A stretch of 34,060 nucleotides of DNA from Spirirestis rafaelensis WJT71-NPBG6 (lineage in GTDB: Bacteria; Cyanobacteriota; Cyanobacteriia; Cyanobacteriales; Nostocaceae): assembly GCA_019359015.1 (NCBI GenBank), contig JAHHID010000075.1, positions 1 to 34,060 of the forward strand, in the 5' to 3' direction. Of the stretch, positions 14,867 to 22,072 are shown one piece after another. The notes beneath the pieces are model-generated. The model did not search any database. It saw only the letters and a list, made by a program, of their open reading frames with translations, and was not told the DNA's origin. Made by a program: the position numbers and the translations under genes. How positions within the stretch are numbered: the first letter of the stretch is position 1; every line of letters starts with the position of its first letter.

Positions 14867-15082
14867 ATCCTTATCTTCTTCATCTTGTCCATCATCTTCC
14901 CAAAAACAAACTGGGCAAATTTCGTAGCCACCACGCTCTAATAATGTCTTGTAACTACAACATGGACAATGGTAAGCCACGTCTTCTTGATTCGGCTGGA
15001 CAACCGAGTGGGTCTCTAATTTATTAACATACCACTCGAACCATTTATTTCGTTTTTCTATTTCTTCCCGTTCAGCATCCAT
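14867..15082 (-). pseudogene. CPCC-type cysteine-rich protein, 3'-truncated by the IS200/IS605 end
   Basis: From ATG 15082 the protein reads through YHCPCCSYKTLLERGGYEIC and PVCFWEDDGQDEEDKD. This is the hallmark of the small CPCC family: CPCC plus CPVC(F/Y)WEDDGQ, probably zinc-binding. After DKD the frame enters the transposon end (LTLPLLEAV...), so the usual GGPN-x-S-L-x-E-A-R tail is gone. The open frame continues to 14762, but those last residues are transposon-encoded. Confidence 0.8.
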
Positions 15083-15207
15083 ATCATTTCAGTAGTTAAA
15101 ACATTGATTAGACAAGTTTTTTCTATAATGAAAGTATAAAAGGGAAATAAGCTTTGCTTTGTAAAGAAAAATTAGCGGAAGCGATCGCTTCGGAGGTGGC
15201 AAATATA

Positions 15208-15507
15208 ATGAAAGCCACAGTATTATTAGTAACAATTCTAGCCCTTACACCTGCTACTGTTTTGGCACAGGAAAAAAAGCAACCAACTTATGATTTCACA
15301 CTAACAACTGAGCAAAAACTATATTCTGAGAAATTATTACGGATACGTCTTAACCAGCAAATTCAGAAAATTAATACAGTCGTTAAGCAGGCGCTTAGAG
15401 AAACACAAGAGGTCAAGCAGTTTAGTACACCATACTTGGTTGAATTCCAAAGGAGAAATGAGGATATACAACGTCGCCGAGATTTTATACGTCCCGGCGG
15501 TATTTAA
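15208..15507 (+). CDS. Small secreted protein of unknown function
   Basis: I choose ATG 15208 because GGAGG lies eight bases upstream and because it gives a clean signal peptide: MKATVLLVTILALTPATVLA, cleaved before QEKK. The mature ~79 residues are charged and helical (EKLLRIRLNQQIQKINTVVK), ending in FIRPGGI. No domain is recognised. A longer frame runs from 15154, but it would bury the signal peptide. It is convergent with the primase-helicase gene. Confidence 0.6.
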   Translation: MKATVLLVTILALTPATVLAQEKKQPTYDFTLTTEQKLYSEKLLRIRLNQQIQKINTVVKQALRETQEVKQFSTPYLVEFQRRNEDIQRRRDFIRPGGI

Positions 15508-15561
15508 GGTGTTTAGGGAAAGATGCATTAGGTAGTTTTAAGTTTCTTAATCAATCATGCT

Positions 15562-18092
15562 TTATTTTTGTACCCCAGACTGAAGCCCTAACTCAGCATA
15601 TTTTTTAGGGTCAATAGCTTCCCATTGTTTGAATGTAGGAATACGATTTTGCCCCCCTTGCAACTTGTAGGTATAGCAGCTAGCTTCTATTGACTGAACG
15701 TAGGCTAATTTACCTTCTACCTTTACCCAAGTTCCTTCTTTAGGAAAACCAAACTGCTTAAGCGTAGAATTCAAATCCTTAAGCTTTTCCTCAGTTTCCT
15801 GCTCGTTAAAACAAATGGCATCCTTTAAATCTGTGACTAACCTTTGCTTGCCTACCTGATTTAAGCAAGTGTAACCGTTCGGCGTTATTTGAACAATCCT
15901 AACGACTTCAGAGGATATTTCGTCATCTGCTATTACTTCGATAATATCTCCTACTTTTGACACCTTAGCTTGACTTGTTTCTACAGCTTCGACTATTTTT
16001 GACGTACAGCTAAAACTGTCAAACTCATCAAGCCCTCCGTTTTGAAAGTTTACTTTATTGCAATTGATGATACCTGCAAAAGGCTCAAAAATGTTAGCAC
16101 TAGAGAATTTAATATTTTTCCAATGTGCTGTTCGACCTATTACTTTACCATTCATACGGCTTTGCTTTCTATCAACAAAGTGGTTAAATATTCGATCTTT
16201 CAGATGACTTACAAAAAGACTGTAACTAAAAGCCTTTAATCCTGAAGCATCACAAAAACTTTTGTAGTCGTCATATAGGAGCGCAGATTCTAACGTATCA
16301 GATTCATGCTCGGAAGGTGCTAGGCACATATCAATGAATTGAAGAACAGAAGAAGAATTTCGGGCTTGTTCTGCGTTTAACTCAGCCATTTGAGGTAAGA
16401 ATCGGGCAGTTTCTATTAACTCGTTTCTTTTTTCGGGGTTCATTCCTAAAGCCCAATTAATTATCTCAACCCTATAGGCTTTTAGTTTGTTTTTAAGCTG
16501 TGAATCAATCTTTTTTGTGTCACGCCTTTTTAACTTGAACTGAATCGATCTTCTCATCCACCCATCACCTGCATTTTCAATTTGAAGAGGTAAAACGCTA
16601 GCTAACAACCATTTACAGTTCCAGTGTCGTGTGTAGCCTGTGGCATTATTTAGCTGCCTTCCGCTCAATGGATGGTTATCTACTAATTTGTAAAAATCAC
16701 GTACCTCAGATTGAAATCCACCTAAATCTTCAAAATAACCTAGTCTAGCTTGGCTCAAATATTGATGCCTTTTCTCTGGTGATGAAACCTCTTTAAATGT
16801 TCCTAAACTGGTTACATTCTCAGGAGGTAGTAAGCTTTGTATTAAGCTTATTAATGTTCCTTTGCCGCCTCCGCTTTGTCCAATGAAATGTACGAAAAAA
16901 CCATAGGGGCGCTTGGATCAAGTATCATACTGATGACTGCTCTGATTAAGTCTAAATTTTCTTCTCCTAATGTTTCAGTTAAAAAGTTTAAGACAAACTC
17001 AGGGCAAGTCTCTGATTTCTCGTAATAACCTTCTATTTTGTGTGTAAGAAAGTAATCTTTTGAATGTGGCAGTAAACATCCTATTCTTGTGTCTAACACG
17101 CCGTTATTAAAGGTTATTAGATGCTGATTATGGTCTGAAGGTAGTTCTTTTGACAAAAAACTTCTGCAAAAAGACATTGAGTTTTTCTTGTTTCTTTCAC
17201 CTGCAAAGGTATACTCTGGCATTGTTTCGCCATCTGCTGTTTGTTCAATAGTATAAAGTTTTCTCAACTCCTCTGCAATCAATTTTTCTACTGTTATATC
17301 TGAAACATATTTCCAAATTAAATCTTTTTCACACCATTTGTAATAGTTATTATTAAGGACTATCCAGTCTTCATTTAGTTCAAACAAAATCCTTAATATT
17401 GTTTCCTCTGGCGTAGTTAGGACTTGATATAAATTGTTTGAAGCGTAATATTCTTTTTGCTCCTTTAGTCGATTTTTTCTTTTTAATTCTTGATTTACAT
17501 CATTTTCTATTTGTTCAATAATGACATGAGGATTTATTTGCTTACTTTCTAAATCTGTTATCCAATCCGCAATATCTTGTGCCGCTGGGCATTCTTTCCA
17601 AAATTTTGTGATGTCTAGTAGTACAACATTTATCCCAGAGTTTTCAGCAGTTTTTATGATTTTATTGGCTTTAGTTTTTCCGGCAGCATCATTGTCTGGC
17701 AAGACAACTAAGGTTTGAATTCCAGATTCTTTGAGTACTTCTATCAGTAACGGTTCTGAACCTGCTCTATTAGTGATTGTGGTGATGCCTAGTTTTTCCC
17801 TTGTAACATCAACGCACTTCTCCCCTTCGACCCATAGCGTGGTAGTGTGCCCTGGTAGCTCTTCGTATCTATAAGGCTTCCAAGTTGCCTGAGGTGCGCT
17901 AATTGATGCAGCCTTACTACACCACATAACCTTTTCTCTTTTGGTGCATTCAGAATCGGTGTAAAAATCGCGCCTAATAATTTCTTGCTCTTGAGCGTAA
18001 CTGTAAATAGTTTCGACGCAATTGTATTGAATAACTCCCTTTTTATTTGTGATATTACCCAAGTATTTTTTATCTGGCAGCTGTTGAGTCAC
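15562..18092 (-). pseudogene. Primase-helicase (TOPRIM + SF3, P4-alpha-like), one-base frameshift
   Basis: From GTG 18092 the first frame carries a TOPRIM-like domain (TLWVEGEKCVD, VVLPDNDAAGK), then a D5-N-like region. It stops at 16851, just after entering a wrong frame. Adding one T to the T6 run (minus strand, near 16896-16901) joins it to the second frame: FIGQSGGGKGTLI (Walker A), ARLGYFEDLGG (SF3 B motif) and WLLASVLPLQIENAGDGWMR (sensor/Arg finger). Stop is at 15562. The repaired protein has ~843 residues, and its domain order matches plasmid and phage primase-helicases that start replication. The 5' side abuts a truncated ParM copy. An in-frame stop at 18120-18122 leaves no better start, so the N-terminus may also be lost. 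A sequencing error in the T-run is the main alternative. Confidence 0.75.
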
Positions 18093-18835
18093 GCCGTCGT
18101 AAAACTCAACCCGTACAGATTAACTTGTGGTTGCGAGTCGTTACTCTTTCAAGTCCACAGCGCAAAGAGTTAGATAAGATGCTCAAGCAAATATCAGATT
18201 TCACCTGGGAAGATTTAGATTTTAAAGTCACAGTCAAGGCTTGCGAATTTATTGATGAAGGTGAAGGCGCGGCGCTGGAAGTAGTGAAGCTTTACAATCA
18301 CGAACGTTTTCACTTGCTTGACCTTGGCGGTGGAACAATTACCTTTACAACTTACGAGTGGGGAGGGGAGGAATTAAGCACAGTTGCAAAGACACCTGTT
18401 AGTGGCGGTGGAATGACTTCAATCATTAACCGCATCTTTAAGTCACTGACTAGGACTGATAGAGGCGCTATCCAAGCCGAAAATATTGATATCCAAGAGG
18501 CGTTAGAGCTATCCCAGATTGGTGAGAATAACACTTGGCACGTTCCCTTGAGAAGTAGCGGTAAAGTCAAAGATATTTCATCAGAGGTTGATGGGGCGCT
18601 CTCCGAATGGGTAAGAAATAATTACGCAATCCAAAAATTGTTTGACTCAATCTCTCAGAAGTTAGCCAAAGGTGAATATCTCTATTGTTCAGGTGGTGGG
18701 TTTGCTGTGGCTGTGATTGCTGAATGGTTGATGAAGTATTTGAGTAATGGAATTGATGGAGCGCGTATCAAAATCTTGGATAGTCCACAAGACGTTAACT
18801 TAGCAGGCTTAAAACACCTAGATATCGCAGCTTAA
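18083..18835 (+). pseudogene. 5'-truncated second ParM/StbA-like gene
   Basis: Homology to the 379-residue ParM-like protein begins around 18083 (VESRRRKTQPVQINLWLRVV against AVAKKRRKSEPTNLKLNLRI) and runs to the natural C-terminus. Phosphate-2 (LLDLGGGTITF) and the adenosine motif (YCSGGGFAVAV) are present. The first ~125 residues with phosphate-1 are absent. The break coincides with the 5' end of the primase gene on the other strand, so a rearrangement joined the two. A TTG at 18125 could start a 236-residue product, but without phosphate-1 it could not be a working ATPase. Confidence 0.8.
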
Positions 18836-18840
18836 TCAAA

Positions 18841-18872
18841 AGCCTAGCAAAGCGGTGTAACTTTACTAGGCT
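18841..18872. promoter_or_regulatory. Conserved hairpin, copy B
   Basis: AGCCTAG (18841-18847) pairs with CTAGGCT (18866-18872). The loop contains AGCGGTGTAACT. It starts five bases after the ParM-like stop and ends 42 nt before the T5orf172 fragment, the same arrangement as copy A. Confidence 0.65.
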
Positions 18873-18914
18873 CCATCCCTCACAAACTCTACGAACGCAA
18901 AGGATTGTTAAATT

Positions 18915-19028
18915 ATGGCATGGCAACAACGCGATGATTCAGTACCAGGAAAAATTTATCTCATGAAGGCGATCAAACTTCCCAGGCTTGTACTATTGAT
19001 ACCCTTGTTTTTTTTTGCAGCTAGTTAA
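18915..19028 (+). pseudogene. T5orf172 5' fragment
   Basis: ATG 18915 opens MAWQQRDDSVPGKIYLMKAI, matching the start of the T5orf172 proteins at 4791 and 19408. After about 20 codons the match ends at GGCGATCAAACTTCCCAG. There the sequence becomes the inverted downstream region of the EF-hand gene, giving a random tail (KLPRLVLLIP...). The junction falls in a string close to the terminator loop at 3687-3705, so a short shared motif probably guided the deletion. Confidence 0.75.
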
Positions 19029-19254
19029 AATTACCTGCTTTTTTAACTACTTCCTTTAACTCTTCATAGGTAATACTATCGTTTTTTTCTAAATTACTCT
19101 GTGCTAATAACTCCTGAGGAGTATTGGTATTTGTTTCTAATGAGATGATTGCACTTAAGCCAGGACTTAAAAAAATCTCATTAAGGGAGACTTTGCCGTC
19201 TTGATCGCGATCTAAGGCATCAAAAAGAGATCGAAGCTCTTGCTCGGTTGCCAT
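19021..19254 (-). CDS. Small EF-hand calcium-binding protein
   Basis: The 77-residue protein starts MATEQELRSLFDALDRDQDG. Loop 1, DRDQDGKVSLNE, has Asp at positions 1, 3 and 5, Gly at 6 and Glu at 12: a canonical calcium site. A second hand (SNLEKNDSITYEEL) lacks the full ligand set. It has no signal peptide, so it acts in the cytoplasm, perhaps as a calcium sensor or buffer. This is the intact copy of the pseudogene at 3414-3648. The start is supported by the conserved leader (TTCAGGTAGAAACTT) before both ATGs. Confidence 0.75.
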   Translation of the reverse strand: MATEQELRSLFDALDRDQDGKVSLNEIFLSPGLSAIISLETNTNTPQELLAQSNLEKNDSITYEELKEVVKKAGNFN

Positions 19255-19340
19255 AAGTTTCTACCTGAATTAATTTTTCAATCTAATATCTCAGAATATT
19301 GACTTTGACGCAAGGACAGTTAAGAAAATATTTATTAAAA

Positions 19341-19370
19341 AACCTAGATAGCGGTGTAACTACCCAGGTT
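19341..19370. promoter_or_regulatory. Conserved hairpin, copy C
   Basis: AACCT (19341-19345) pairs with AGGTT (19366-19370), and the loop again contains AGCGGTGTAACT. Against copies A and B a G-C pair in the stem has become A-T, so the stem is kept while its sequence changes. It ends 37 nt before the T5orf172 start at 19408. On the minus strand a run of six T follows, so it may also terminate the opposite strand. Confidence 0.65.
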
Positions 19371-19407
19371 TTCTATCCCTCACCTCTACGCAAAGGATTC
19401 TTTCATT

Positions 19408-19794
19408 ATGGCTTACCAACAACGCGATGATAATGTACCAGGAAAAATCTATCTAATGAAAGCGGTCGGCTACGGGGGAATTATCCCAGGCGTGCTGATC
19501 GGGCGCTATAAAATCGGATTAAGTCGCAACCCTGATGCAAGACTTGAACAACTTCTAAGCGCTCAACCCTGTTGTGATATAGAAATTATCCACACTGTTT
19601 ATGTAGAAGATATGGCAAAGACAGAACACGAGTTACATTCTGTTTTTAGAAACTCAAACGTCAAGCTTGCCAAGTCTCGCGAATGGTTTAACCTTAATCC
19701 GCTCCAAGTACAGCAGTGTTTATGGTTGATGCGTCGTTATGAGGCTAGGCGGTGGAGTAGTTCAGAGATTCCCGTTAAAGCAATTGTGGGTGGA
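19408..19794 (+). pseudogene. T5orf172/GIY-YIG-like gene, 3'-truncated by IS5 debris
   Basis: The frame starts MAYQQRDDNVPGKIYLM and keeps the whole T5orf172 domain (GRYKIGLSRNPDARL, TEHELHSVF, SREWFNL). It is cut after VKAIVGG, where the sequence turns into an inverted transposase fragment. The membrane segment seen in the 4312-4791 copy is therefore lost, and the open frame runs on to 19854 in foreign DNA. SD-like AAAGGAT lies about 10 bases upstream of the start. The nuclease-like domain could still fold. Confidence 0.75.
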
Positions 19795-19795
19795 A

Positions 19796-20012
19796 GGCTT
19801 GGTCGAGCGCTCAAACTTAATCTTCCGCATGATCTGCGGGTATACCTTTTCTAGTTCCTGTGTCAGATGTTCTGGATGATAACCCTGGTCGAGTAGGATG
19901 GTAATTTTAGGAATGTTCATTGGTTTTGACCGGAAATAGCTGATGTTTTCCCTCAACATCTCCAGCAAGCCAGCATCATCGGAAACATTGGCTTTCGTGC
20001 AGTGTGTAAAGA
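19796..20012 (-). pseudogene. IS5-family transposase fragment
   Basis: On the minus strand the segment reads LPFFTHCTKANVSDDAGLLE and later ITILLDQGYHPEHL. This closely matches the middle of the IS5-family transposase encoded at 20870-21424 (GFPFFTHCTQANISDD, TTILLDNGYHP). Only about 72 residues remain, containing the second catalytic Asp. One edge interrupts the T5orf172 gene; the other meets GGTAATACCAATA. Confidence 0.8.
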
Positions 20013-20281
20013 AGGGTAATACCAATAATCATGGTGCTTTGATTGGGGATTAGATCCCTTAGCGTACGATTTTTTACCGAAGAAAGGCAGAGGGCAGGAG
20101 GCAGAAGGCAGAAGGGAATACTGCTTCCAGCCCTCTGCCCGTGACCAAAGGGAACAAGGGTTTAAAGCCCCGCTGTCTACACGGCGCCGACAATTGGTTG
20201 GGGTCTGAATCCCCATTCAATTGTTCCTTCTGCCCTCTGCCCTCAGCATAGCTGCCTTCTTCAAAAATTCTCGCGTGACCC
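20013..20281. repeat. Intergenic repeat region with GGCAGAA-type heptads
   Basis: This stretch begins GGTAATACCAATA, a string also present at 10626. It contains purine-rich repeats (GGCAGAGGGCAGGAGGCAGA near 20087) answered by an inverted pyrimidine-rich block (CCTTCTGCCCTCTGCCCTC near 20225). Such short tandem heptad repeats are common in Nostoc/Anabaena intergenic DNA. Open frames here are chance products of the repeats. Confidence 0.55.
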
Positions 20282-20497
20282 CTAGTTGTACTCTCCAGGA
20301 AGATCAGTTTTTCTAACAGTAATGCTGCCAACTTTCTTACCTGACATTCTCAATAATTCATCACCTGAAAATTCAAAACCAAGCTTTAGTGCTATTCGCG
20401 CAACATCATCTGCGGTTGGTGCTGCGAGCACCTCGTTTTTAAGTTCAGGTTCAGACTGCATTTTCTTTAAAAATGCTTCGATTTGCTCAAAAGCCAT
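20282..20497 (-). CDS. Nif11-like leader-peptide family protein
   Basis: From ATG 20497 the 71-residue protein reads MAFEQIEAFLKKMQSEPELK, then APTADDVARIALKLGFEFSG. This is the Nif11-type leader domain found in precursors of ribosomal peptides and in stand-alone small proteins of cyanobacteria. After the domain comes MSGKKVGSITVRKTDLPGEY, without the usual Gly-Gly cleavage site or Cys-rich core. It may be a non-precursor member, or one with an unusual core. No modifying enzyme or peptidase transporter is in the window. The IS5-type element sits 33 bp upstream, which probably removed its promoter. A longer frame from 20542 starts inside the IS end and is unlikely. Confidence 0.75.
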   Translation of the reverse strand: MAFEQIEAFLKKMQSEPELKNEVLAAPTADDVARIALKLGFEFSGDELLRMSGKKVGSITVRKTDLPGEYN

Positions 20498-20587
20498 ATT
20501 TAAAATTTGATCCTCGCTAGCTACTCGTAATATAGAACCCATTTGGGATCTAGTATACTATTAAAATAATAGTACTTTCTATCACTC

Positions 20588-20869
20588 ATGTATTTAAGTA
20601 GTTTAACAGATGAAGAGTGGTTAATTATTGAACCATTATTACCTAAAAAGAAGCTGACTCGTCCACCTACATGGAGTAAAAGACAAATTTTAGATGGCAT
20701 CTTTTATCAACTGAAAAATGGCTGTAATTGGGCTGACTTACCGAAGGATTTGCCGCCCTATTCCACAGTTTTTTGGCATTACAAGCAGTGGCGAAGTGAT
20801 GGATTGATTGAGGATATCATGGAGATTTTACATCACAGAGTCCGAAAAAAAAAGGAAGAAAGCCTATGA
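20588..20869 (+). CDS. IS5-family transposase, N-terminal part (orfA)
   Basis: The 93-residue frame MYLSSLTDEEWLIIEPLLP... is the N-terminal DNA-binding DUF4096-like domain, with FYQLKNGCNWADLPKDLPPY. It ends at TGA 20867-20869 after a nine-A run. The second part starts at the very next base in the same frame. Confidence 0.85.
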   Translation: MYLSSLTDEEWLIIEPLLPKKKLTRPPTWSKRQILDGIFYQLKNGCNWADLPKDLPPYSTVFWHYKQWRSDGLIEDIMEILHHRVRKKKEESL

Positions 20870-21424
20870 GTGACTACCTTGATAATGATCGATTCCCAAG
20901 CAGTCAAAAATACTTGTAATGCTAGTATCGAAACCAAGGGGTTTTGTTTTTACAAGTCCACGAACGGTATAAAAAGGCATCTTGCAGTAGATATTCTTGG
21001 CTTTCCCTTTTTTACTCACTGTACTCAGGCGAATATTTCTGATGACCAAGGGCTGATTGAGATGTTGACAATTCATATCGACTTCTTTAAATTCAAACCT
21101 GTGGAACTACCTAAAACGACAATTCTTTTAGACAACGGTTATCATCCTGACTTTCTCGAAGCAGAGTTAGTCAAGATTTATCCAGAAATCATGAGTAAAA
21201 TTCAATTTCAATTGTCTCCCAAGCCATCCCAGCAGGAAAAAGCCCAGAAAGGAAAGTCTGGTTTTGTACCAGTTAAAGCCAGATGGGTCATTGAAAGAAG
21301 TAATGCTTGGATGGAAGGCTGTAAAAGCTTGGTCAAAAATTTTGAAAGAACTTTGGAGAATGCGACGACTAAAATTCATCTCTGTTTTGTCAGACTTATG
21401 CTCCGAAGATTAGCTACTTCATAG
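20870..21424 (+). CDS. IS5-family transposase, catalytic part (orfB)
   Basis: The 184-residue frame holds the DDE residues: Asp in IMIDSQAVKN, Asp in ILLDNGYHP, and Glu in RWVIERSNAWM, with the R-x3-E pattern. A GTG at 20870 directly follows the TGA of orfA in the same frame. The transposase is therefore either a stop-interrupted single protein or two subunits made by reinitiation. The stop overlaps the right inverted repeat. Confidence 0.85.
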   Translation: MTTLIMIDSQAVKNTCNASIETKGFCFYKSTNGIKRHLAVDILGFPFFTHCTQANISDDQGLIEMLTIHIDFFKFKPVELPKTTILLDNGYHPDFLEAELVKIYPEIMSKIQFQLSPKPSQQEKAQKGKSGFVPVKARWVIERSNAWMEGCKSLVKNFERTLENATTKIHLCFVRLMLRRLATS

Positions 21425-21490
21425 ATCCCAAATGGGTTCTATAGAACTTGTATAAAGGGTCAAAGCTATTTTATGACTCACATTTGGCTC

Positions 21491-21772
21491 TCAATTAAAA
21501 TATTTCTTTATTACCTGTTCAAAAAAGATATTATATAAACTTAACTCACTAAAAACACGTTTATCTAAATTCCTTTTTTCATCCTTATCTATAGTCTTTT
21601 TCTTAGCAGCTTCTTTCTCAGCAGCTTCTTTTAGCAATGTCTCAAAACGAGCTTCGTAAGCTTCTTTTCCAAGTGTTGCTTTTATAAGTTCCTCAAGTTC
21701 ATCTTGCGGATCGCTTTTCGCAAATAATTCTTCTGGAAGTGCTCTAGGATCAGCTTCGTCATCTTCTATCAT
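21491..21772 (-). CDS. Acidic hypothetical protein, 93 aa
   Basis: I prefer ATG 21772 because AGGA lies about nine bases upstream; an earlier ATG at 21790 has no such site. The protein is acidic at its N-terminus (MIEDDEADPRALPEELFA). It has an Ala/Glu/Lys helix in the middle and ends SLYNIFFEQVIKKYFN. No domain is recognised. Confidence 0.45.
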   Translation of the reverse strand: MIEDDEADPRALPEELFAKSDPQDELEELIKATLGKEAYEARFETLLKEAAEKEAAKKKTIDKDEKRNLDKRVFSELSLYNIFFEQVIKKYFN

Positions 21773-21888
21773 TTTTATTTTCCTAAGCAAAATCTCTATA
21801 CTAAATTATAGCGTTTAATTATTTTGAGAATTTTACTTCGGATAAATTACCTAAGACGACCCCTGCGGGAAGTTTTACCAATGTCAAA

Positions 21889-21906
21889 ATCCGTCAAACA
21901 GAGATA
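21889..21906 (+). pseudogene. Trace of a T5orf172 3' end
   Basis: ATCCGTCAAACAGAGATA matches exactly the end of the T5orf172 gene at 4312-4329, giving the terminal residues KSVKQR before a stop. It may be the lost tail of the truncated copy at 19408-19794, separated from it by the IS cluster and two small genes. Confidence 0.35.
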
Positions 21907-22072
21907 GTGCGGAAATACGATTTATCAGAGGATGTAGCAGAATTAAAATTTAACTACACTAAGTCGATAAAGCATTAATAGTATTAAAGTGTATATACTT
22001 TTCTATGTACCAAGATATTTGGTTATCTATAGCGATAATTGTTATATTCTATACTTGAAGCTTTATATCAAA

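Larger units (their letters stand above)
20533..21441 (+). mobile_element. IS5-family insertion sequence (IS427-like), 909 bp
   Basis: Perfect 20-bp terminal inverted repeats, TAGAACCCATTTGGGATCTA (20533-20552) and its reverse complement (21422-21441), are flanked by TA dinucleotides (20531-20532 and 21442-21443). A TA target fits the IS427/IS5-type groups. The two open frames fill the element. Confidence 0.88.

Noticed and set aside
16890-16905. Programmed -1 frameshift to join the primase halves
   Set aside because: The bases GGTTTTTTCG do not give a good X-XXY-YYZ slippery heptamer in the reading frame, so mutation or read error is more likely.
19953-20331. Overlapping minus-strand open frames of about 86 codons
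   Set aside because: They are translations of GGCAGAA-type intergenic repeats and do not resemble proteins.
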